DNA from: Paenarthrobacter nitroguajacolicus
GTDB taxonomy: Bacteria > Actinomycetota > Actinomycetes > Actinomycetales > Micrococcaceae
Assembly: GCF_007786235.1 (NCBI RefSeq)
Contig: NZ_VNFK01000028.1
Coordinates: forward strand, 1-41,092
DNA length: 41,092 nucleotides
Direction of reading: 5' to 3'
In this document: one piece after another, positions 1 to 6,984 of the stretch
Layout: each line of letters starts with the position of its first letter
Numbering within the stretch: position 1 is the stretch's first letter
The notes under the pieces: generated by a model
What the model was told of the DNA's origin: nothing
The model's database searches: none
The model's input: the letters and a program-made list of their open reading frames with translations, nothing else
Position numbers and translations under genes: made by a program

Positions 1-20
1 CGGAGACTTAGCGTCTCCGG
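1..20 (-). terminator. Hairpin downstream of tRNA-Lys
   Basis: A perfect 7-bp inverted repeat (CGGAGAC at 1-7, GTCTCCG at 13-19) with a 5-nt loop lies directly after the 3' end of the minus-strand tRNA. Any U-tract would fall outside the window, so terminator function is inferred. Confidence 0.6.
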
Positions 21-34
21 CCTGTCTTGGAGGG

Positions 35-107
35 TGGGCCCTGTGGGGATCGAACCCACGACCCACGGATTAAAAGTCCGATGCTCTACCAACTGAGCTA
101 AAGGCCC
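35..107 (-). tRNA. tRNA-Lys (anticodon TTT)
   Basis: Read on the minus strand, these 73 nt fold as a full cloverleaf. The 7-bp acceptor stem pairs GGGCCTT with AGGGCCC (one U·G pair), with discriminator A. The D-arm reads AGCTCAGTTGGTAGAGC, the anticodon loop is CTTTTAA (anticodon UUU, decoding AAA/AAG lysine), and the T-arm contains GGGTTCGATCCCC. The encoded gene lacks a full CCA after the discriminator, so the tail is probably finished by tRNA nucleotidyltransferase. A hairpin follows at 1-20. Confidence 0.96.
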
Positions 108-335
108 CTCCAGCTGTAGAAACAGCCATGAATACTGTACCCCAAGGTCAAGGCCAGCAAGGAACTCAACGTGACGTGCGCCGTCGTCACCTTGCTTGGG
201 CGAACGTTCGACGGCGGCGCGCGGCGGCAGCGGCGTGTCGGGCCCAAGGCGGCGGCAAAGTAGGTGGTGGCGGCCCGCCAGCAACAACGGCAACCGTTAC
301 TCGACCCCACCAGAGCACAGGAGTACGGTGAAGTC

Positions 336-995
336 ATGAGCGAACAGCCAGGACCACCTGCGTACGGCGGAGCAAACAGGCACCACAAGCCCAAGCCCTT
401 CGCGCCCATCGATTTCGAACCGTTCGCTGGTGGCGCCGACCCCGCGCGCGTCTCCGAGGCCGCCCACCTTGCTGCCCAAGCTCTTGTCAGACGAGGCCGC
501 GACAGCGACGATCCCAAGGTCACGCGCCGCTTGGTAAAACTGGCCGACGAACAAGGCTTGGAAGCCATCGCCGAGATGTGGGCGGAAAGCCCCGCACGAA
601 GCCTTCCCGGCGCGCTCTGGAGGCTTTACGCCCTCCGCGCCGCCACCATCCAAAACCCCGAGAAGATCTCCGTCTACTTCCGGGCTGGGCGCGACACCGC
701 GCAGGTTTCCAACGTAGTGGCGGGCGCTGCCGAGCCACCGGGAGCCGATGAAATGAAGACCATGGCTGACGCCATTTTGTCCGGCGCTTTCGACGGCGAG
801 TTCGACGTCGCGCTGGAACGCTCCGCTGCTTTCTGCCGCGTGGTGGCGCTCGGCCAAGCTACTCTCGCCGATGGCGCGGAGCACAGCAACGAGGGCCACG
901 CGAGCAAGCTCACGCGCAACTCGCACCAACTGGTGAAGACCGCCGAAGACCTTGAGCACGCCGCCAATGCGTGGCGCCTAGGGGAGCTCGACTAA
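336..995 (+). CDS. Conserved actinobacterial protein of unknown function
   Basis: This 219-aa soluble protein has no signal peptide or membrane segment. I do not recognise a characterised domain. The body (from about residue 25) is predominantly helical, with A/E/R-rich stretches and a conserved-looking start 'FAPIDFEPFAGGADPARVSEAAHLAAQALV'-type segment at roughly residues 21-50. A longer reading from GTG 264 is possible, but ATG 336 has AGGAG 12 nt upstream and removes a low-complexity, Q/R-rich leader. It stands alone between the tRNA (opposite strand) and a terminator-like structure at 1078-1168. Function unknown. Confidence 0.7.
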   Translation: MSEQPGPPAYGGANRHHKPKPFAPIDFEPFAGGADPARVSEAAHLAAQALVRRGRDSDDPKVTRRLVKLADEQGLEAIAEMWAESPARSLPGALWRLYALRAATIQNPEKISVYFRAGRDTAQVSNVVAGAAEPPGADEMKTMADAILSGAFDGEFDVALERSAAFCRVVALGQATLADGAEHSNEGHASKLTRNSHQLVKTAEDLEHAANAWRLGELD

Positions 996-1077
996 GCAAC
1001 AAAAGGGGCGAAACGTACCCACGTCGGCCCCGGACTGTCAATGTTGACTTACCCAGCCTGACGGTGAAAACTAAAAC

Positions 1078-1168
1078 TGGTGTCGAACCGCGAAACCCCC
1101 GGGCTTCAACTTATAGCCGCTTCGAGCGGCCTACCGCCGAGAGGCGTATCCGGTTCGGCACCATTTTT
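1078..1168 (+). terminator. Cloverleaf-shaped hairpin followed by a T-run
   Basis: A 13-bp closing stem (1078-1090 with 1151-1163) contains one T·G pair that only works as U·G in plus-strand RNA. Inside it are hairpins at 1116-1130 (GCCGCT-tcg-AGCGGC) and 1135-1146 (CGCC-gaga-GGCG) and a weaker one at 1092-1107. ATTTTTAT follows directly. This fits a plus-strand terminator for the 336-995 gene, but it is unusually elaborate. Confidence 0.5.
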
Positions 1169-1181
1169 ATGCCCGAACGCA

Positions 1182-1219
1182 GTTTGCCCGGGTCGGCACT
1201 GAGGCGGACCCGGGCAAAC
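1182..1219 (-). terminator. Terminator hairpin of the lipoprotein gene
   Basis: A perfect 13-bp inverted repeat (1182-1194 with 1207-1219) and a 12-nt loop begin 8 nt past the stop codon of the minus-strand lipoprotein gene. There is no strong U-tract. Confidence 0.6.
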
Positions 1220-1227
1220 CGGCAGGA

Positions 1228-1962
1228 TTACTTCAGCGTGACCGTGGTTTCGGCCTTTTCCTTCTTGTCGTGGTCGAGGTCGCCGGCAGCGTCCTGAGGC
1301 GTCAAAGTCGCTTCGATTCCGGTTTCCTTTCCCGCGGTGTAGGCAAAGTTCTCGGCAAGGTTGAAGGACTCACCGGGCTTCAGCACGAACGGATCCTTTT
1401 CCTTCAGCTTCACACCGGAGCTGCTCAGCCCGTGCTTCTTGTACCCGTCGCTGCTGGAATCGGACGGCATGCCGCCCATGTACTTCCAGTCCAGGTACTT
1501 TGCCTTGGGCGTGACCAGCGAATGACTCAGCGGGATGTCTGCTGATGAGGTGTTGGTGACCACATAGTTCAGGTACACGATCGGATCGCCCTTCTTCAGG
1601 AGGTTTTCCTTGGTCTCCTTATCCACGAACATGCTGTCCTTGGACGCTACGTCCGTGGCCACCTGGTAAATGTCCACGCTGAAGCTGTCGCCCTTGATGG
1701 CGCCGAGCTTGTCGCCCTTATCCGTGATGGGGAGCGCCCAGGCAGCTGCCGTGTAGACGCCCGTGGACGCCCCTTCGGCAGCGGATGACGACGCAGCCGC
1801 CGACGACGAAGAGGCGGAAGATGGTGCTGCGGACGAAGAGGCGGGCGACGGCGATTCGGTACCACCCGTCGTCGAACCCGCCATGGTTGCGCCGCAAGCT
1901 GTCAGGGCCAGCAGTCCGGCCGCCGCGAGGCTGGTGATCTTCACTACATTGTTGATGCGCAT
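1228..1962 (-). CDS. Lipoprotein with Ser/Ala-rich linker and a DUF4352-like beta domain
   Basis: The 244-aa product starts with a basic n-region (MRINNVVK), a hydrophobic h-region and the lipobox LTAC, so it should be cleaved before Cys and lipidated on the outer membrane face. A linker of about 45 residues rich in Ser, Ala and Thr follows, then a domain of about 170 residues with a hydrophobic/polar beta pattern ending in TTVTLK. It resembles DUF4352/telokin-like extracellular Ig-type domains; this is inferred by pattern only. ATG 1962 is chosen because GGGGGA lies just upstream and the signal peptide begins there; the open frame to 2427 is antisense to the DUF47 gene. The gene is divergent from the phosphate genes, with a palindrome at 1990-2006 between them. 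The ligand is unknown. Confidence 0.8.
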   Translation of the reverse strand: MRINNVVKITSLAAAGLLALTACGATMAGSTTGGTESPSPASSSAAPSSASSSSAAASSSAAEGASTGVYTAAAWALPITDKGDKLGAIKGDSFSVDIYQVATDVASKDSMFVDKETKENLLKKGDPIVYLNYVVTNTSSADIPLSHSLVTPKAKYLDWKYMGGMPSDSSSDGYKKHGLSSSGVKLKEKDPFVLKPGESFNLAENFAYTAGKETGIEATLTPQDAAGDLDHDKKEKAETTVTLK

Positions 1963-1989
1963 AATTCCCCCATTGATTGGATTAACTCG

Positions 1990-2006
1990 AAGACTTGCTA
2001 AGTCTT
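1990..2006. promoter_or_regulatory. Palindrome in the divergent lipoprotein/DUF47 intergenic region
   Basis: AAGACTT-gct-AAGTCTT is a perfect 7-bp dyad with a 3-nt centre, 28 bp upstream of the lipoprotein start. It could be an operator for one or both divergent genes or a small hairpin. No regulator is assigned. Confidence 0.35.
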
Positions 2007-2158
2007 GCACGGATGGGCGGCGCCAGCGATGGGGACAACTGCCCGCAACGTTCCGGGCACTTCCCAGACCGCGCCAGCGGAACGGTAAAGTTATGACCGA
2101 AACGGGCAGCGTCAAGTCAAGCAGCCCGCGCCCCATCCGTCCCCAGCCCGGAAGCGAA

Positions 2159-2776
2159 ATGAAGCTGCGCCTTTTCCCCCAGGAACCCGCCGGGCTCGTA
2201 CTGCTCGCGCAGATGGCCGGCGTGATCGTGGCTGGCACCGGAACGCTCTCCGAGATCCTCGGCGCTCCTGCCAGCGAGCACGACCGCCTCGCCGAAGAAC
2301 TCCATGAGCACGAGTCCAAATCCTTGGACCTGCACTTCGCGTTGCTGACGCACATGCGCACCAGCTTTGTGAACCCGCTTCCCCGCGAGGACATGTACAC
2401 GCTCTCCCGCCACCTTAACGAAGCCATGGAGAAGCTGGATGCCGCCGGCGATCTGGTGGCCCTCTACAAACTGGACCGGCTGCCCAAACGTGCAGCGGAC
2501 CAACTGGAAATCATCAGCCGCCAAGCCGAGCTCACCGTGGATGCCATGCGGAAGCTCGAGGACTTGGACGAGCTGGAGGACTACTGGATCGAAATCCTGA
2601 GGCTCGCCAAACGCGCAGAGCGGACGCACCGGATCTGGGTGGCCGAGATGCTCAAGGACATGAAGTCCACGCAATACGCGCGGCACAGGGACATCGCCAA
2701 CCAGTTGGTGGAAGTTACCAAGGACATGCGGAAGGTCGCCACGCAGGTAGGCAGCATCATCGTCAAGGAATCATGA
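2159..2776 (+). CDS. DUF47-family (PhoU-like) PiT accessory protein
   Basis: This 205-aa helical protein matches the DUF47/PhoU_div family, whose members pair with PiT phosphate transporters and are thought to modulate them at the inner membrane face. Visible features are the family-type N-terminus MKLRLFPQEPAGLVLLAQMA, long amphipathic helices rich in E/D/H (for example HDRLAEELHEHESK), and no membrane segment. ATG 2159 is preferred because it begins the conserved N-terminus and has GGAAG 5 nt upstream; ATG 2093 would add 22 residues. The stop is followed after 1 nt by the PiT gene, so the two are translationally linked. Confidence 0.88.
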   Translation: MKLRLFPQEPAGLVLLAQMAGVIVAGTGTLSEILGAPASEHDRLAEELHEHESKSLDLHFALLTHMRTSFVNPLPREDMYTLSRHLNEAMEKLDAAGDLVALYKLDRLPKRAADQLEIISRQAELTVDAMRKLEDLDELEDYWIEILRLAKRAERTHRIWVAEMLKDMKSTQYARHRDIANQLVEVTKDMRKVATQVGSIIVKES

Positions 2777-2777
2777 C

Positions 2778-3794
2778 GTGACCATTGCCATCCTGGTCTT
2801 GGTAGTTGGCTTAGCCTCTGGATTCGCGTTCCTCAACGGCTTCCGCGATGTCTCCAACGCCGTCGCCCTATCCACCCGGACCCGCGCCCTCACTCCGTCC
2901 ATCGCGGTGCTTCTGGCGGCACTCTTCAACTTTGTGGGTGCCATGCTCAGTGGCACCTTCGTCCTTGCGTTTACGCAGTCGTGGATCACTCTGCCCACAG
3001 GCACCAGCGGGTTGACCATTCTCGCTTCGGCGCTCACTGCAGCCATCCTGTGGGGCGTGTATGCGTGGTGGCGGGGAATTCCGTTGTCCTCCACCAACTC
3101 CCTGGTGGGTGGCCTGATTGGTGCGGGCGCCGCAAGCGTCCTGGTGGGCGGCAACGCGGTGGGTGGCATGGACAACGTCCTGCTGACGCAAGTGGTGCTC
3201 CCGCTGGTTTTATCGCCCGTCATCGCCTTTGTGGCGGCGTACTTGCTGGTATGGCCAGTGACATGGGCTGCCCGCTACACGCAGCCCAACGTGGTGAATA
3301 GGCGGTTCCGAAGGGCTCAGGCCGTGTCCACCGCGGCCGTCGCGTTCGGCCATGGCCTACAGGACGGCCAACGAACCGCGGCGGTGGTTGTGCTGGCCAT
3401 GGTGGCCGCCGGGTTGTCCAGTGGAAGCACGGTTCCCCTTTGGATCCTGCTGCTCACAGCGGTCATGCTCACGGCGGGAACAATGTTCGGCGGCTGGAGG
3501 ATTTCACACACGCTGAGCCACAAGCTCATCCGGGTGGATCCACAGCGCGGTTTCGTGGCGCAGACCCTGACTTCCGTGATGCTCTTTATCGGCGCCATCG
3601 GCTTCCATCTTCCCCTCTCCACCACCCATACACTGACGGCGTCCGTGCTGGGAGCGGGCATCAACCAGCGGTTCCACACGGTCAACCGGCGGCTGGTCCG
3701 GCGGATCCTGCTGTTCTGGGTGGCGACTCCCCTGGTTACCGCTGCGGCGGCCTTCATCCTGGAGCTGGCGTTCTCGCCCCTCGCGGACCTGTAG
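2778..3794 (+). CDS. PiT-family inorganic phosphate transporter (low affinity)
   Basis: The 338-aa polytopic membrane protein belongs to the PiT family (PF01384; TC 2.A.20), which imports phosphate, typically as a metal-phosphate complex, by proton or cation symport. Both duplicated family signatures are visible: GFRDVSNAVA near residues 21-30 and FGHGLQDGQRTAAV near 190, with PLSSTNSLVGGLIGAG (about 101-116) and LPLSTTHTLTASVLGAG (about 275-291). About nine or ten hydrophobic segments can be seen. Translation starts at GTG 2778, 1 nt after the DUF47 stop. The gene converges on the pst operon, so low- and high-affinity uptake are adjacent. Confidence 0.93.
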   Translation: MTIAILVLVVGLASGFAFLNGFRDVSNAVALSTRTRALTPSIAVLLAALFNFVGAMLSGTFVLAFTQSWITLPTGTSGLTILASALTAAILWGVYAWWRGIPLSSTNSLVGGLIGAGAASVLVGGNAVGGMDNVLLTQVVLPLVLSPVIAFVAAYLLVWPVTWAARYTQPNVVNRRFRRAQAVSTAAVAFGHGLQDGQRTAAVVVLAMVAAGLSSGSTVPLWILLLTAVMLTAGTMFGGWRISHTLSHKLIRVDPQRGFVAQTLTSVMLFIGAIGFHLPLSTTHTLTASVLGAGINQRFHTVNRRLVRRILLFWVATPLVTAAAAFILELAFSPLADL

Positions 3795-3795
3795 A

Positions 3796-3861
3796 CCCAA
3801 CTGACTGGCATTAGTGGTTGTTTTGAGGGCTCAGAATAACCACTAATGCCAGTCAGTTGGG
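3796..3861. repeat. 66-bp near-perfect palindrome (REP-like fold-back)
   Basis: Positions 3796-3819 pair perfectly with 3838-3861 (24 bp). Pairing continues through 3820-3827 with 3830-3837 with two G·T pairs, so practically the whole element is one hairpin of about 32 bp. It begins 1 nt after the PiT stop codon. It may act as a bidirectional transcription stop, but its length and symmetry suggest a dispersed palindromic repeat. A loosely related fold-back is at 9488-9566. Confidence 0.85.
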
Positions 3862-3910
3862 CAACAAAAAACGACGGCGGCCGTACCCCCAAGGCGACGG
3901 CCGCCGTCGT
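3862..3910 (-). terminator. Rho-independent terminator of the pst operon
   Basis: A perfect 14-bp GC-rich stem (3871-3884 with 3897-3910) and a 12-nt loop are followed on the minus strand by a T-run (AAAAAA at 3865-3870 on the plus strand). It lies 43 bp past the pstB stop. Confidence 0.9.
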
Positions 3911-3953
3911 TATGTGCCGACTCCCCCCATAGAAGCCGGAACCCGTAGAACCC

Positions 3954-4733
3954 TTATCCGAAGCGGCCGGAGACGTAGTCTTCCGTTGCCTTCTGGCCAG
4001 GGTTGTTGAAGATGCTGGTGGTGTCAGCGAACTCGATCAGCTTGCCGGGCTTACCGGTGCCTGCGATGTTGAAGAACGCGGTCTTGTCGGACACGCGTGC
4101 GGCCTGCTGCATGTTGTGGGTCACGATCACCACGGTGTACTGGTCCTTGAGCTCGTTGATGAGGTCCTCGACGGCCAGCGTGGAGATGGGGTCCAAGGCG
4201 GAGCAGGGCTCGTCCATGAGGATCACCTGCGGCTCAACGGCGATGGCGCGGGCGATGCACAAACGCTGCTGCTGGCCACCGGAAAGACCGGACCCCGGCT
4301 TGTCCAGGCGGTCCTTTACCTCGTTCCACAGGTTGGCGCCCACCAGGGACTTTTCCACCAGGGCATCGGCTGCGCCCTTGGAGATCTTCTTGTTGTTCAG
4401 CTTCACACCGGCCAGCACATTGTCGCGAATGGACATGGTGGGGAACGGGTTGGGGCGCTGGAAGACCATGCCTACCTGCGTGCGAACGGTGACGGGGTCC
4501 ACGCCGGGGCCGTAGAGGTTGTCGCCGTCCAGGAGGACTTCGCCCTCCACGCGGGCTCCGGGAAGGACCTCGTGCATGCGGTTCAGCGTGCGGAGGAAGG
4601 TGGACTTGCCGCAGCCGGACGGGCCGATGAAGGCGGTGACGGACTTGGCTTGGATGTTGATGTTGACGTCCTCGACGGCCAGGAAATTGCCGTAGTAGAC
4701 ATTCAGGTCTTTGACGTCGATGCGCTTGGACAT
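3954..4733 (-). CDS. pstB: Phosphate ABC transporter ATP-binding protein PstB
   Basis: The 259-aa cytoplasmic ATPase powers high-affinity phosphate import with PstS, PstC and PstA. Visible motifs are Walker A GPSGCGKST near residue 34, the Q-loop in MVFQRPNPFP, the ABC signature LSGGQQQRLCIARAIA, Walker B VILMDEPCSALDP and the switch His in IVTHNMQQA. PRPNPF-type and MSKRIDVKDLNVYYG segments are typical of PstB. The length matches the family. AAAGGA lies 6 nt before ATG 4733. It is the last gene of pstSCAB, 63 bp after pstA, and ends in a strong terminator. Confidence 0.97.
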   Translation of the reverse strand: MSKRIDVKDLNVYYGNFLAVEDVNINIQAKSVTAFIGPSGCGKSTFLRTLNRMHEVLPGARVEGEVLLDGDNLYGPGVDPVTVRTQVGMVFQRPNPFPTMSIRDNVLAGVKLNNKKISKGAADALVEKSLVGANLWNEVKDRLDKPGSGLSGGQQQRLCIARAIAVEPQVILMDEPCSALDPISTLAVEDLINELKDQYTVVIVTHNMQQAARVSDKTAFFNIAGTGKPGKLIEFADTTSIFNNPGQKATEDYVSGRFG

Positions 4734-4796
4734 GGTGTTCCTTTGTTCCTTGGGGGTTCTGGAAGTTTTGAGTGCCGGGCGGCCCGGCAGACCCGT

Positions 4797-5900
4797 TTAG
4801 CGTCCCGTTTTGGGTGCGAACAGACGGGCGATGAGGCGGGCTCCCAGGTTCAGGAGCATCACCAGGATGATCAGCACCAGCGCGGCGCCCCAAGCACGCT
4901 GGTCGGAGGGACCAGGGTTGGACGGCGACGTCGGGTTGAGGATCTGCGTATAGATGAACGTCGGCAGCGAAGCCATCCAGCCACCGAACACGTTGTTGTT
5001 GATGGTGGTGGCGAAGCCCGCGGTCACCAGGATCGGCGCAGTTTCGCCAATAACGCGGGCGATCGCCAAGGTGACGCCGGACGCGATGCCGGAGATCGCC
5101 GTCGGAATAACCACCTTGGTGATGGTGCGCCACTTACGCACACCCAGCGCGTAGGAAGCCTCGCGGAGCTCGTTCGGGACGATCTTCAGCATTTCCTCGC
5201 TGGAGCGGACCACCACCGGGATCATCAGGACGGAAAGCGCGACGGCGGCTACCGCGCCGGTCTTGGTGCCGGGGCCCACAACTGCGAAGAAGAACGCTGC
5301 CGCGAAAAGGCCGGCCACGATGGAAGGAATGCCGGTCATGACATCAACGAAGAACGTGATGGCGCGGGCCAGCGGTCGGTCATTGCCGTATTCCACCAGG
5401 TAGATCGCGGTGAGCAGGCCCACAGGGACGGAGATGACGGTTGCCAAGAGCGTGATCTGAAGCGTGCCCATCAGCGCGTGGTAGATGCCACCGAGGACGG
5501 GAGCGCCTTCCTCCACTGCTTTGTTGTCGAACGCGCCCGTGACGCCGTTCATTGATGTGCCGAGGAAACCGGGCGTGATAAGGCCCGGAATGCCGTTGAC
5601 CAGCACGGTAAAGATGACCGAGATCAGCGGCAGGAGCGCAATCAGGAAGGCGCCAACAACCAGGCAGGTAGCGAGCTTGTCCTTGGCTTTGCGTGCGCCT
5701 TCAACTACGCCGCTCCAGGAGACCAGGCCTACGGCGAACAAAATGGCCGAGACAATGCCCCAGCCGAAGGCGTTGAAGCCGATGAGCGCCAGGATGGCCG
5801 CGCCGACGATCAGCGCGACGGCCAGGACAATGTAGGGCGCGAACTTGGGCAGCTGGCCCTTGGTGAGCGCGGAGCGCTTCCGGACTACTGTGGCGGTCAT
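4797..5900 (-). CDS. pstA: Phosphate ABC transporter permease PstA
   Basis: The 367-aa inner-membrane permease forms the translocation pore with PstC. It is longer than E. coli PstA because two or three additional hydrophobic segments precede the core (about residues 18-75), as commonly seen in actinobacteria. The core carries the permease EAA loop REASYALGVRKWRTITKVVIPTAISGI, the coupling helix that docks on PstB. The start codon ATG 5900 immediately abuts the pstC stop (5901-5903), indicating tight translational coupling. Confidence 0.96.
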   Translation of the reverse strand: MTATVVRKRSALTKGQLPKFAPYIVLAVALIVGAAILALIGFNAFGWGIVSAILFAVGLVSWSGVVEGARKAKDKLATCLVVGAFLIALLPLISVIFTVLVNGIPGLITPGFLGTSMNGVTGAFDNKAVEEGAPVLGGIYHALMGTLQITLLATVISVPVGLLTAIYLVEYGNDRPLARAITFFVDVMTGIPSIVAGLFAAAFFFAVVGPGTKTGAVAAVALSVLMIPVVVRSSEEMLKIVPNELREASYALGVRKWRTITKVVIPTAISGIASGVTLAIARVIGETAPILVTAGFATTINNNVFGGWMASLPTFIYTQILNPTSPSNPGPSDQRAWGAALVLIILVMLLNLGARLIARLFAPKTGR

Positions 5901-6833
5901 TTAGTTGGCTCCCGAGAATTCTTTGTGCCTGGTGATGATCCAGCGGGCGATCATGTTCACGCCCAGGGTGATGACGAACAGCACCAGGCCTGCGGCGATC
6001 AACGTATTGACCTTGATACCGCTGGCTTCGGGGAAGTTCAGGGCAATTTCGGCAGCGATGGTCTGGTTGCCGGACTGGATGAGGCTGGCGGTCAGGACGC
6101 CGGAGGAGAGGACCAAGGCAACAGCCATGGTCTCGCCGAGTGCGCGGCCCAGGCCCAGCATGATGGCGCTGATGATGCCCGGGCGGCCAAACGGCAGCAC
6201 GGCCATCTTGATCATTTCCCAGCGGGTGGCTCCCAGGGCGAGCGCTGCTTCCTCGTGCAGCTTGGGGGTCTGCAGGAAGATTTCGCGGGACAGGGAGGTG
6301 ATGATGGGCAGGACCATGACGGACAGGACGATGCCGGCGGTCAGGATGGTCTTGCCGGTGGCGGATGCCGGGCCTTCGAAGATCGGGATCCAGCCGAGGT
6401 TATTGGCCAGCCAGTCGTAGGCCGGGGAGATTTCCTTGGCCAGGAAGGCTGCACCCCAGGCGCCGTAGACAACGGATGGGATGGCGGCCAGGAGGTCAAC
6501 CACGTAGCCGAGGCCCGAAGCGAGCCGGCGCGGTGCGTAGTGGGAGATGAAAAGGGCCACGCCAATGGCCACGGGGGTGGCGATGACGAGGGCGATCACG
6601 GCGGCGATGAGCGTGCCCACCACGATCGGTGCGATGTAGGCGAAGAAGCCGTTGCCGCCCTGGATGTCTTCAGGCGGGGCGGTGAGGGCGGGGATCGCCT
6701 GCACCACAAGGAACAACGCGACTCCGAAGAGAACCGCGAGAATCAGGCACCCTGCGGCCATTGCGGCCCCGGAGAAAACCTTGTCCCCGGCGCGTCCTGC
6801 GCCTTGGGAGGTTGTCAGGGAGTTGGTGGTCAC
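5901..6833 (-). CDS. pstC: Phosphate ABC transporter permease PstC
   Basis: The 310-aa inner-membrane permease is the PstA partner. Six or so hydrophobic segments are visible, as is the EAA loop EEAALALGATRWEMIKMAVLPFGRPGI. Translation starts at GTG 6833 with AAGGA 7 nt upstream. A 19-bp imperfect hairpin separates it from pstS, which probably lowers its expression relative to the binding protein. Confidence 0.96.
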   Translation of the reverse strand: MTTNSLTTSQGAGRAGDKVFSGAAMAAGCLILAVLFGVALFLVVQAIPALTAPPEDIQGGNGFFAYIAPIVVGTLIAAVIALVIATPVAIGVALFISHYAPRRLASGLGYVVDLLAAIPSVVYGAWGAAFLAKEISPAYDWLANNLGWIPIFEGPASATGKTILTAGIVLSVMVLPIITSLSREIFLQTPKLHEEAALALGATRWEMIKMAVLPFGRPGIISAIMLGLGRALGETMAVALVLSSGVLTASLIQSGNQTIAAEIALNFPEASGIKVNTLIAAGLVLFVITLGVNMIARWIITRHKEFSGAN

Positions 6834-6874
6834 TTCACGATCCTTCAGTCTCAGTGAACTGGTCTTACATGGCT

Positions 6875-6946
6875 AAGTTCCCTATCCCGCGCGGCGGACC
6901 TTACAGCCAGCGGCTTGGCGGCCACTCCGCGCGGGACAGGGAACTT
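6875..6946 (-). terminator. pstS-pstC intercistronic hairpin
   Basis: Arms 6875-6894 and 6927-6946 pair over 20 positions with a single mismatch (a6884/c6937), closing a 32-nt loop. No U-tract follows on the minus strand. It is likelier an mRNA stabiliser or attenuator that sets a PstS excess than a full terminator. Confidence 0.6.
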
Positions 6947-6984
6947 CAGTGTTCAGCCGGGTTCAGCAAACCCGCGGGAAACCC

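Noticed and set aside
1078..1163. Additional or degenerate tRNA
   Set aside because: A cloverleaf outline exists but stem lengths are wrong (13-bp closing stem, 3-nt loops) and D-, anticodon- and T-loop consensus bases are absent.
1963..2427. N-terminal extension of the lipoprotein frame
   Set aside because: It is antisense to the DUF47 gene; the signal peptide and ribosome binding site place the start at 1962.
4116..5555. 479-aa plus-strand open frame opposite pstA/pstB
   Set aside because: It is antisense to well-recognised genes; composition (H/D/G/R/V-rich, no motifs) is typical of a GC-rich shadow frame.
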